NCBI GenBank assembly: GCA_033720735.1
Contig: JAWWBX010000137.1
Location: 1 to 10,579 of the forward strand
Direction of reading: 5' to 3'
Length of the DNA: 10,579 bases
Source: B8-G4 sp033720735
Lineage (GTDB): Bacteria; Bacteroidota; Bacteroidia; Chitinophagales; Saprospiraceae
Part shown: one piece after another, positions 1 to 6,515 of the stretch
Position numbering within the stretch: the stretch's first letter is position 1
Layout of the letters: each line of letters starts with the position of its first letter
Program-made: the position numbers and the translations under genes
Notes under the pieces: model-generated
Seen by the model: only the letters and a program-made list of their open reading frames with translations
Told to the model about the DNA's origin: nothing
Database searches by the model: none

Positions 1-290
1 CTCATTTGTGATTCCGGGTAAGAGCGCGCATTGCACGCGTTCCGAGTAAGGGCGCGCATTGCACGCACCGATCATTTGTCATTCCGAGTAAGGGCGCGCA
101 TTGCACGCACCGATCATTTGTCATTCCGAGTAAGTGCGCGCAGCGCGCGCACCGCTCATTTGTCATTCCGAGTAAGGGCGCGCAGCGCACGCACCGCGTT
201 TGTCATTCCGAGTAAGGGCGCGCATTGCGCGCATCGATCATTTGTCATTCCGAGTAAGTGCGCGCAGCGCACGCATCGAGGAATGGCTTC
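1..290. repeat. Tandem array of 40-42 bp palindromic repeats
   Basis: About seven head-to-tail copies are visible. Each begins TTCCGAGTAAG, passes through a GC-rich core (GCGCGCATTGCACGC or GCGCGCAGCGCACGC) and ends CATTTGTCA. Copies start near 12 (variant, shortened), 40, 82, 124, 166, 206 and 248. Those at 40, 82, 124 and 206 are 42 bp and that at 166 is 40 bp. Copies differ by point changes (TT/GC in the core, G/T after AGTAAG). The core is self-complementary, so each copy can fold into a hairpin. There are no unique spacers, so it is not CRISPR. No gene is visible in 1-357; from 291 to 357 I see only a small GC hairpin (326-338). The array continues past the left edge. Such CATTCC-bearing extragenic repeats are common between genes in Bacteroidota; their function here is unknown. 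Confidence 0.9.
246..285. repeat. Terminal complete palindromic repeat unit (REP-like)
   Basis: The last array copy is the only one with both ends of a nested palindrome. The outer arms are CATTCC (246-251) and GGAATG (280-285). The inner arms are GTGCGC (258-263) and GCGCAC (267-272), around a GCA loop. In the upstream copies the GGAATG arm is missing and the sequence runs straight into the next CATTCC. This fits amplification of a truncated unit next to one intact dispersed element. There is no T-run on either side, so it is not a normal intrinsic terminator, although it lies downstream of the lipoprotein gene ending at 358. Confidence 0.7.
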
Positions 291-357
291 GTACTGATCG
301 TATTATTGCTCCTGGTCAGCGAATACGCAGGCCCTGCGGATCGTGTCCGCTAACGCG

Positions 358-849
358 CTATTTGGCGGTCGCCCGGTACATTTTCTCCACTGCTTCGAGC
401 GGGAATTTGCCGCGCAGGCCGGTCTGAAAGATGTATTCCTTGTCGCCTTGCAGCCGGACGCGCCGGAATCCATAATTGATATAGGAAGAATCGATCGCGG
501 TCTCATAAATGAAGCCGTCGGGGTCTTCGGTGATGATCTTCTGGTAGTAGCGGTTGCTCTGAACTTCGCCAAGCAGGCGCGACTTGATGGCGGCCAGGTC
601 GTAGGTGGTGGCATCCGATTCGAAGATCTGCACAAAGTAGTCTCCTTTCTTGATGGTCAGATCTTTCTGCACAACGAGATCGAGGGTCTCGATCAGCGGA
701 TCTTGCGGCGCCATGATCACGATGGGCATGCCATGCGGCAGCAGGTCGAGTTCGACCAGGTCATTGTCCCGGGCTTCGTCCTGACAACCTGTTACCAATC
801 CTGCTGAGAGCAGGCCCACGCCAATCCAGATCCAGATCACTTGCTTCAT
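358..849 (-). CDS. Small lipoprotein of unknown function
   Basis: This encodes a 163-residue protein. It opens with a lipoprotein signal peptide: a short basic start (MKQ), a hydrophobic stretch to about residue 19 and the lipobox LVTGC with the acylated cysteine at C22. The next residues, QDEARDND, are acidic, which recalls the charged surface-export signals of some Bacteroidota lipoproteins; this is suggestive only. The mature part is a mixed polar domain with no Cys and no motif I recognise; the tail is rich in Tyr, Phe and Arg (YINYGFRRVRL, then KEYIFQTGLRGKFP). ATG at 849 was chosen because the signal peptide starts there; longer in-frame versions use a TTG start inside the upstream terminator. 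It lies downstream of two exported redox proteins but is separated from them by a terminator and probably has its own promoter. Function unknown. Confidence 0.85.
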   Translation of the reverse strand: MKQVIWIWIGVGLLSAGLVTGCQDEARDNDLVELDLLPHGMPIVIMAPQDPLIETLDLVVQKDLTIKKGDYFVQIFESDATTYDLAAIKSRLLGEVQSNRYYQKIITEDPDGFIYETAIDSSYINYGFRRVRLQGDKEYIFQTGLRGKFPLEAVEKMYRATAK

Positions 850-853
850 GCGG

Positions 854-886
854 TAAAAATACCCATTGGGGAGGAGTACGAACAAA
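854..886 (-). promoter_or_regulatory. Putative Bacteroidota-type promoter of the lipoprotein gene
   Basis: On the minus strand, TTTG (886-883) is followed after 21 bases by TATTTTTA (861-854). This approximates the Bacteroidota pattern TTTG-N19-23-TAnnTTTG, with the last base of the -7 box deviating. The TTTG is the end of the T-run of the upstream terminator. The start codon at 849 is only 4 bases beyond the -7 box, so transcription from here would give a leaderless or nearly leaderless mRNA. This was recognised by pattern only. Confidence 0.4.
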
Positions 887-920
887 AAAAGGCTGCCATC
901 CCTGCGTGGATGACAGCCTT
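884..920 (-). terminator. Intrinsic terminator of the redoxin operon
   Basis: Read on the minus strand, a 13 bp stem (AAGGCTGTCATCC paired with GGATGGCAGCCTT, one G-T pair) encloses a 6-base loop and is followed by seven T residues (890-884). It begins 22 bases after the stop codon of the PRX-like redoxin gene. It is a textbook Rho-independent terminator and separates that gene from the lipoprotein gene. On the plus strand there is no T-run, so it acts in one direction. Confidence 0.93.
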
Positions 921-942
921 GTCTATCACTTTGAAAAAGACT

Positions 943-1554
943 TTAGCTTTTAACCTTGATGGTACAGCCGATGGCCTTGGTAAAGTCAGGGTTCGGATCA
1001 TCACCGTTCTTCAGTGCTTCAATCGCCTGAGCTACGTATGGCTTGTCGGCCGCAGATGCATTTTGGGCATTATTGTCGATCGCGCCGATGTAGCGTACCA
1101 CTTTCTTTTTGTCCAGCAGGAATACGTGTGGGGTGCGGGTAGCACCAAATGCCGGGAACACGGTCTGCTCAGCATCAAACAGGTACTTGAACGTAAATCC
1201 TTTGCTGTCGGCACGCTCTTTCATGGCTGCATAGCTGTCGCCCGGCTTGATCCCCGGATCATTGGGGTTGATGGCGACTACCGGGAAGCCCTGAGGCGCA
1301 TAGGTGTTGTGCAATTCAATCAGACGGTCTTCATACATCACCGAGTAAGGGCAGGTGTTGCAGGTAAAGACCACGATATATCCCTTGACGTCTCCGTAGG
1401 ATGCCAGTGACACCCACTGATCGTCGATCGCATTCTGAAGGGAGAAGTCAGCCACCTTGTCGCCAACCTTGTAACCGCCATTAACAGGCAGGGTAAACGC
1501 AAAGAGGAGGGCAAGACTCAAGCAGCCGAAAATGCCAGTCAGTCTTTTCATCAT
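943..1554 (-). CDS. Exported thioredoxin-fold redoxin, PRX_like1 type (AhpC/TSA superfamily)
   Basis: This encodes a 203-residue protein with an N-terminal signal peptide (MMKR, then a hydrophobic core to about residue 22), so it probably acts in the periplasm. The mature domain has the order expected of the peroxiredoxin-like PRX_like1 group: the GDKVADFSL strand entry (31-39), an active-site CxxC in TCNTCPYS (C65, C68), a cis-proline in RTPHVFLLD (P142), and a third cysteine near the C-terminus in IGCTIK (C197), a position typical of this group. It probably exchanges dithiols or reduces an unknown oxidised substrate; no classical peroxidatic PxxxTxxC motif is seen. Start: two adjacent ATGs (1554 and 1551); longer versions overlap the upstream gene and would lose the signal peptide. 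It lies 7 bp after the TlpA-like gene, so the two are surely cotranscribed, and it is followed by a strong terminator. Confidence 0.9.
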   Translation of the reverse strand: MMKRLTGIFGCLSLALLFAFTLPVNGGYKVGDKVADFSLQNAIDDQWVSLASYGDVKGYIVVFTCNTCPYSVMYEDRLIELHNTYAPQGFPVVAINPNDPGIKPGDSYAAMKERADSKGFTFKYLFDAEQTVFPAFGATRTPHVFLLDKKKVVRYIGAIDNNAQNASAADKPYVAQAIEALKNGDDPNPDFTKAIGCTIKVKS

Positions 1555-1561
1555 TAGGAGT

Positions 1562-2077
1562 TTAAGATTTGATAAATGGTTGAATGATTTCCTTGAGTTC
1601 GTCAAAGGAGTGAAATGACTTTTCATAGAACGCTTCAACGCCGTTCTTGCGTATGAGGGTCGCCGGAATCGCACCCGACCACTCCGGGCTCACTTTATCG
1701 ATCCACGCATTGGCATCCGGATCATCCAGCAGCACAACGTGCGATTTGAGCTCGTGTTTGGCGAGAAAGGGTTTCAGGCGCGTCTCAATCTGCTTTGAGA
1801 AATCGAGACTGACGAGGATCACCTCCACGCCCTGGTCAGCATAATACTCCGTGGCCTGCTCGAAGTACGGTAGTTCGCGCACACACGGCACGCACCAGGT
1901 GGCCCAGAAATTGATCACGAGGGTCTTGTCCCCATATTGATCGAGATGCTTCTGCAGACCCTTGAAGTCGACGACTTTGATCTCCCCGTTGGCACGCTCC
2001 GCCGGTGGATCGGACCAAATCGGAACGACCGCGATGAACAAGCTCAGTAGTAGGTGCATTCGCTTACAAATTCTCAC
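1562..2077 (-). CDS. TlpA/ResA-like exported thioredoxin
   Basis: This encodes a 171-residue protein with a signal peptide (basic start RICKR, hydrophobic LLLSLFIAVVPIW), so it is exported. It carries a thioredoxin fold: strand TLVINFWATW, active site WCVPC (C62, C65) with a following helix, and the cis-proline loop GAIPAT (P138). ResA/TlpA-family proteins reduce disulfides outside the cytoplasm, for example in apocytochrome c maturation; the exact target here is unknown. The long lead (KGLQKHLDQYGDKTLVINFWA) resembles redoxins of Bacteroidota. The start at 2077 is GTG; an in-frame ATG at 2059 would give a shorter protein whose signal peptide lacks the basic residues, so I prefer GTG. No Shine-Dalgarno sequence is seen. 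It lies 77 bp after dnaE with no T-run terminator between, so readthrough from dnaE is possible. Confidence 0.9.
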   Translation of the reverse strand: MRICKRMHLLLSLFIAVVPIWSDPPAERANGEIKVVDFKGLQKHLDQYGDKTLVINFWATWCVPCVRELPYFEQATEYYADQGVEVILVSLDFSKQIETRLKPFLAKHELKSHVVLLDDPDANAWIDKVSPEWSGAIPATLIRKNGVEAFYEKSFHSFDELKEIIQPFIKS

Positions 2078-2098
2078 GCAAGTTAACCATTGGACAAG

Positions 2099-2122
2099 CT
2101 GAATAGTTCAGTCCAGAGGACT
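2099..2122 (-). other. Two overlapping small hairpins downstream of dnaE
   Basis: On the minus strand AGTCC-TCT-GGACT (2122-2110) overlaps CTGAA-CTA-TTCAG (2111-2099). Both are perfect 5 bp stems with 3-base loops, and they share the central bases, so they cannot both form. There is no T-run, so neither looks like a standard terminator. They sit in the 77 bp between the dnaE stop and the next gene and could be a weak processing or pausing site, or chance. Confidence 0.3.
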
Positions 2123-2154
2123 TTCACACTCCCTTAACAGTTGCTTTCTGGAGG

Positions 2155-5100
2155 CTAATTGAGCTTGTAGCGAATGCCGATTTCGGCGAGATCTTCAATG
2201 AAGGTGCTATCAGCGCGTACGCGATGCGCCTTGGAAACCAGATTAAGCAATAATTCTTCCTCCTTGGCGAAGATCTGCAGCTTCAGCTTGTGACTCCCCT
2301 TGTGGCGCGTACAGACCGCATCGATCCTGTCGATTACCTCCTGCGTGACCTGATCGACCGGTAGCTTCAGGGTGATCGACTCGGTCATCGACTCACCCAC
2401 ACTGTCGAGCAGGCGCACTTCACGTACGTTGAAGTTGTAGTCACCGCCATTCCAGCCCGGTTGGTAGAATCCCTCCAGGTAAAGTGCCTCGCCCGGCTCG
2501 AAGAGCGCCTTGTGCTTTTTGTAATCCTCATTGAACAGCCTGATCTGCAATGACCCGCGGAAATCCTGGATCGTGAAGATCCCGTAGCCGGTACCCTTGC
2601 GGCTGACCCGGTGCTGGGCCTCCGTCACGATCCCGGCAATCTTCAGCTTGCGGTCCTTGAACTTTTCGATCATGTCGAGCGGACAATTCGTGAAGTTCTC
2701 CACTTCGAGCCGGTAGTCATCGAGCGGATGACCGGTCATATAGATCCCGGTCACCTCTTTTTCCTTGGTCAGCTTGAAGATCAATGACCATGGCTCAGCG
2801 TGGGGCGCGGCGGGTTCATCGATCTCCATCTCCTCCATGTCACCGAACAGCGAATTCTGATTTTGTTCTTTGCGCGACTGATAAGCAGCGCCGTACTTGA
2901 GGGCGTGTTCGATCAGGCTTTCGTACTTGCCGGAGGGTGTAAAGTATTGAGCCCGATGCAGATGTTGAAAGCAGTCGAGGGCTCCGCTGAGTACCAGGCT
3001 TTCCAGGACTTTTTTGTTGATCGTGCGGAGATTGAGGCGGCGTACCAGGTCGAAAATGCTCATGAACGGCCCATTAGCTGTGCGCTCCTCCAGCAGGGCC
3101 TCTACGGGCCCTTCTCCCATGTTCTTGATCGCCGACAAGCCAAACCGGATCTGCCCTTCCTTGTTGACCGTAAAATTGAGATAGCTTTCATTGACATCGG
3201 GAGGCAGCACGCCGAGGCCGAGGCGCTTGCATTCCCGGAGGAAGAAATTGAGCTTGCCGATGTCATTCTTGTTGTGGGTCAGCACCGAGGCCATAAACTC
3301 GGCGGTGTAATGCACTTTCAGCCATGCGGTTTGATAGGCAAGTACGCTGTAGGCTGCTGCGTGTGAGCGGTTGAACCCATACGAGGCAAACTTGGCCATG
3401 ATCTCAAAGATCTCGCTGGCTTTGGCTTCATCCACGCCCTTGGCCGTGGCCCCCTCGATGAAGATCTTGCGGTGCATCTCCATCTCCTTGAGCTTCTTTT
3501 TGCCCATTGCCCGCCTGAGCATGTCCGCTTTGCCGAGCGTGTAGTCGGCCATGATCTGCGCCGTCTGCATGATCTGCTCCTGGTAGACCATGATCCCGTA
3601 AGTTGGCTCCAGGATCTCTTTGAGCCATTCATGGGGATATTCGACCTTTTCCTTGCCGTGTTTGCGATTGATAAATGAAGGGATGTAATCCATGGGCCCC
3701 GGACGGTACAGGGCATTCATCGCGATCAGATCTTCTATGGTGGTGGGCTTCAGCTCCCGCAGATACCGGCGCATCCCGTCCGATTCGAACTGGAAAATAC
3801 CGATCATCTCACCCCTCTGAAACAGCTCGTATGTCGCCGGATCGTCCAGTGGAATGTCGTCCGGATCGATCGCGTGCTCCTCGCCGTGACGCTGAACGAT
3901 GTTGCGCACACAGTCTTTGATGATCGACAGGGTCTTCAGGCCGAGGAAGTCCATCTTGAGCATGCCGGCATCCTCGACGACGGTGCCGTCAAACTGGGTG
4001 ATCAGCAGGTCTGAATCCTTGGAGGTACAGACCGGGATGTACTTGGTCAGGTCGTCGGGGGCGATGATCACGCCAGCCGCGTGAATGCCGGTGTTGCGCA
4101 CGGTCCCTTCCAGCCGCTGTGCCATCTCCAGGGTCTCGGCCTCCGGACCTGAAGAGCGCTGACTCTCGTGCAACTTCCTGACGCGCTCCAACTCGTCCCC
4201 TTGCCACATTTTTTCCGTCTCCTTCAGCGGCTTGAACACATTGCTCAGCTTGGTGCCTGGCCGGCTCGGCACCAGTTTGGCAAGACGGTCGGTTTGGTCG
4301 AGCGGAAGTGCCAGCACCCGACCCACGTCCCGGATCGACGACTTGGCCGCCATCGTGCCAAACGTCACGATCTGGGCCACCTGCTGCTTGCCGTATTTGT
4401 CGACAACCCAGTCGATCACCTGTTGTCTTCCCTCGTCATCGAAATCGATGTCCATGTCAGGCATCGAGATCCGCTCGGGATTGAGAAACCGCTCGAAGAT
4501 CAGGTTGTAGCGGATGGGGTCGATGTTGGTGATAAACAGGCAATAGGCCACCACAGAGCCGGCAGCCGATCCCCGCCCCGGTCCGACACTCACACCCATT
4601 TGTCTGGCGGCGTCAATGAAGTCCTGCACGATCAGGAAGTATCCGTCGAATCCCATGTTGCCGATGATCGCCAGTTCGTGATCGATGCGCTCGCGTATTT
4701 GTTCGGTGATCTCTCCATAGCGGCGACGCGCTCCTTCGTACACGAGGTGTCGCAGGTACTCAGGCTGGCTGGCGAACGATGTCGGCACCGGATAGTTGGG
4801 AAGAATGATATCCCGCTGGAGTTCCGGGGCGGTGATCTTGTCAAAGATCTCCATCGTATTGTCTACGGCGTCGGGGACGTCGGCAAACAGCTGACGCATC
4901 TCCTCCCTGGTCTTGAAGTAGAAGTCCGAACTGGGGAATTTGAAGCGCTCTGTTTCCTCGATTTTTTGATTGGTGTTGACGCACAAGAGGATGTCGTGTG
5001 GTTTCCAGTCGTCCTCTTCCAGGTAGTGGGAGTCGTTGGTACAGATGGTCTTGACGTTGTATTTCTTTGCGAAGCCGAGCAGGACCTGGTTGATATCCTC

Positions 5101-5682
5101 CTGGCTGATGCCGCTCCCGTCGATGTTTTCGAGACCCCGGTGCCGTTGCAGTTCGATATAAAAGTCTTCCCCGAAGAGATCGAGCCACCATCTCAGTTTT
5201 TGCTCGGCTTCTTCATGCTTCCCGTGCAGGATCGCTTGCGGGATCTCAGCGCCAAGACAGCAGCTGGTGGCAATGAGCCCTTCGTGGTGCCGTGCGATCA
5301 GCTCCTTGTCGATGCGCGGAAACTTGCTGTACATCCCCTCGATATACCCGAGCGAACACAGCTTGGACAGATTCTCATAGCCGCGCTGATCCTTGGCCAG
5401 CATGAGTTGATGGTAACGCACATCCTTCTCGCCACGAGACTTCAGAAACTGCTGACGGTGCCGATCCTCAACCAGATAGAACTCACACCCGACGATCGCC
5501 TTGATGCCACGCTTGTTCGCTTCGGCGACAAACTTGAATGCGCCAAACATGTTGCCGTGGTCGGTCAGAGCGACGCCTTTCTGCCCATCTGCCAGGGCCT
5601 TGTCCATCATGGCCGGGATCTTGGTAGCGCCGTCGAGGAGGGAGAATTGTGTATGGCAGTGCAGATGAACGAAGTCAGACAT
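2155..5682 (-). CDS. dnaE: DNA polymerase III subunit alpha
   Basis: This encodes the catalytic subunit of the replicative polymerase, 1175 residues, the usual DnaE length. Domains in order: PHP domain (about 4-220), polymerase palm with GPGRGSAAGS (368-376) and the catalytic aspartates in PDMDIDFDD (D409, D411) and KMDFLGL (D578), fingers to about 820 (NRSHAAAYS at 771-779), a helix-hairpin-helix region (about 846-903), an OB-fold (about 1013-1091) and a C-terminal segment that in relatives contacts tau. QNSLF (942-946) matches the internal beta-clamp binding motif. By motif comparison all nine PHP metal ligands appear to be kept (H8, H10, D17, H42, E67, H91, C142, D217, H219), unlike in E. 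coli, so the PHP domain may be catalytically competent. The start MSDFVHLHCHTQFS matches the family. A TATATTTG box lies 45-52 bp upstream. No frameshift or intein is seen. Confidence 0.98.
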   Translation of the reverse strand: MSDFVHLHCHTQFSLLDGATKIPAMMDKALADGQKGVALTDHGNMFGAFKFVAEANKRGIKAIVGCEFYLVEDRHRQQFLKSRGEKDVRYHQLMLAKDQRGYENLSKLCSLGYIEGMYSKFPRIDKELIARHHEGLIATSCCLGAEIPQAILHGKHEEAEQKLRWWLDLFGEDFYIELQRHRGLENIDGSGISQEDINQVLLGFAKKYNVKTICTNDSHYLEEDDWKPHDILLCVNTNQKIEETERFKFPSSDFYFKTREEMRQLFADVPDAVDNTMEIFDKITAPELQRDIILPNYPVPTSFASQPEYLRHLVYEGARRRYGEITEQIRERIDHELAIIGNMGFDGYFLIVQDFIDAARQMGVSVGPGRGSAAGSVVAYCLFITNIDPIRYNLIFERFLNPERISMPDMDIDFDDEGRQQVIDWVVDKYGKQQVAQIVTFGTMAAKSSIRDVGRVLALPLDQTDRLAKLVPSRPGTKLSNVFKPLKETEKMWQGDELERVRKLHESQRSSGPEAETLEMAQRLEGTVRNTGIHAAGVIIAPDDLTKYIPVCTSKDSDLLITQFDGTVVEDAGMLKMDFLGLKTLSIIKDCVRNIVQRHGEEHAIDPDDIPLDDPATYELFQRGEMIGIFQFESDGMRRYLRELKPTTIEDLIAMNALYRPGPMDYIPSFINRKHGKEKVEYPHEWLKEILEPTYGIMVYQEQIMQTAQIMADYTLGKADMLRRAMGKKKLKEMEMHRKIFIEGATAKGVDEAKASEIFEIMAKFASYGFNRSHAAAYSVLAYQTAWLKVHYTAEFMASVLTHNKNDIGKLNFFLRECKRLGLGVLPPDVNESYLNFTVNKEGQIRFGLSAIKNMGEGPVEALLEERTANGPFMSIFDLVRRLNLRTINKKVLESLVLSGALDCFQHLHRAQYFTPSGKYESLIEHALKYGAAYQSRKEQNQNSLFGDMEEMEIDEPAAPHAEPWSLIFKLTKEKEVTGIYMTGHPLDDYRLEVENFTNCPLDMIEKFKDRKLKIAGIVTEAQHRVSRKGTGYGIFTIQDFRGSLQIRLFNEDYKKHKALFEPGEALYLEGFYQPGWNGGDYNFNVREVRLLDSVGESMTESITLKLPVDQVTQEVIDRIDAVCTRHKGSHKLKLQIFAKEEELLLNLVSKAHRVRADSTFIEDLAEIGIRYKLN

Positions 5683-5726
5683 GGATGCTCAGGTGTTTTG
5701 AAACGCGGAGACGGCGTTGGCCAGGA

Positions 5727-5734
5727 CAAATATA
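5727..5734 (-). promoter_or_regulatory. Putative -7 box of the dnaE promoter
   Basis: On the minus strand TATATTTG (5734-5727) is an exact match to the Bacteroidota -7 consensus TAnnTTTG, giving a leader of roughly 35-40 bases before the dnaE ATG at 5682. No clear TTTG -33 box is seen at the expected spacing. The box partly overlaps an AT-rich inverted repeat, ATATAC (5730-5735) and GTATAT (5743-5748), which could be an operator or simply help melting. Confidence 0.5.
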
Positions 5735-5748
5735 CTTTTTACGTATAT

Positions 5749-6030
5749 AAACCACGGCTCATATCTCCGCACAGGCGCCCAATGGTGGCGTATGCCCGGT
5801 AACGGCGATTGCGCGATGTGAAGTACAGCCTTGCATCGATACGATTCGTTGAGAAACCGTGCATTGTGAAGTGTCAGTTCAAAACTGCGTCAAGCTTCAC
5901 GCGCCATGATTGCAATGGGAGCGAGGATTGATATGATTGAGAATCAGTCCATGATATTGGCTTTGACGCAAGTGCCACCCCATCTGTGATCAGACAGCAT
6001 GCAGTGCCGTACTTTTTCTAATTTCGATCC
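5749..6030. other. Intergenic region between divergent dnaE and the haem-binding gene
   Basis: The whole gap between the two start codons is 348 bp (5683-6030). Apart from the dnaE promoter region I see no gene, tRNA or strong terminator. Minor structure: TGTGAAGT occurs twice (5817-5824 and 5865-5872, 48 bp apart), with the complementary CTTCAC at 5895-5900, and TGATT-GAG-AATCA is a small perfect palindrome (5934-5946). A promoter for the plus-strand gene must lie here, but only a poor match to the -7 box (TAATTTCG, 6019-6026) is seen just before the start codon. Confidence 0.5.
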
Positions 6031-6501
6031 ATGAGAAAACCACGAAGAAAACGACCACTACGCCTTGTCCTGCTCGTGATCCTGCTCATCCTGCTGGTGA
6101 TTCAGTTTATTCCGGTCGACCGCTCCGTCCCTGAGTACGATGCGTCGCAGGACTTCTTTGCGCAGGTCAACGCCACTGACGAGATCAGGACCCTGATCAA
6201 GGACGCGTGCTACAATTGCCATTCGTACGAAACGGAGTATCCCTGGTACGCGTACGTGGCGCCCCTGGCCGGCTGGATCCAGGGACACATCGACCACGGC
6301 CGTGAAGAGTGTAATTTTTCCATCTGGGGGACGTACGACGCCGACCGGGCTGATCACAAACTTGAGGAATGTGCCGAGCTGGTGGAATCAGGCAGCATGC
6401 CCCTGTCGAGCTATACGCGCATGGGGATGCATCCTGAGGCGAGGTTGACAGATGCCCAGCGGCAGATGTTGGTGACGTGGTTTGCAGGGTTGCGCGAGTA
6501 G
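6031..6501 (+). CDS. Membrane-anchored c-type haem-binding domain protein
   Basis: This encodes a 156-residue protein. A very basic start (MRKPRRKRPLR) followed by one hydrophobic segment (about 11-28) anchors it in the cytoplasmic membrane with the rest outside. The haem attachment motif CYNCH (C60, C63, H64) binds haem covalently, and a conserved Met in SGSMPLSSY (M123) is a plausible second iron ligand. The stretch EYPWYAYVAPLAGWIQGHIDHGREECNFSIW (69-99) is the signature of the Haem_bd family, common in Bacteroidota and often near cytochromes or other electron-transfer proteins. It probably carries electrons; partner unknown. Two extra cysteines (C94, C114) are notable. It stands alone here: divergent from dnaE and convergent with modC, whose stop codon lies 14 bp away, with no clear terminator between. 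There is no Shine-Dalgarno sequence. Confidence 0.92.
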   Translation: MRKPRRKRPLRLVLLVILLILLVIQFIPVDRSVPEYDASQDFFAQVNATDEIRTLIKDACYNCHSYETEYPWYAYVAPLAGWIQGHIDHGREECNFSIWGTYDADRADHKLEECAELVESGSMPLSSYTRMGMHPEARLTDAQRQMLVTWFAGLRE

Positions 6502-6515
6502 CTGCTCAGGCCAGG

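Noticed and set aside
1..290. CRISPR array
   Set aside because: The copies are contiguous, the whole 42 bp period is conserved, and there are no unique spacers or cas genes.
31..297. An 88-codon frame with repeated 14-residue units (FRVRARIARTDHLS)
   Set aside because: It comes from translating the 42 bp repeats. One copy is 40 bp and shifts the frame, the first copy is out of register, and the array looks non-coding and palindromic.
326..338. CGCAG-GCC-CTGCG hairpin as terminator of the lipoprotein gene
   Set aside because: The stem is only 5 bp and no T-run follows on the minus strand.
841..1410. A 189-codon plus-strand frame opposite the PRX-like redoxin gene
   Set aside because: It runs through the terminator and antisense to a gene with clear CxxC and signal-peptide motifs, and shows no domain.
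4168..5802. A 544-codon open frame on the plus strand opposite dnaE
   Set aside because: It lies mostly antisense to the well-supported dnaE coding sequence. Its translation shows no domain and looks like the reverse of DnaE codons; long antisense frames are common in GC-rich genes.
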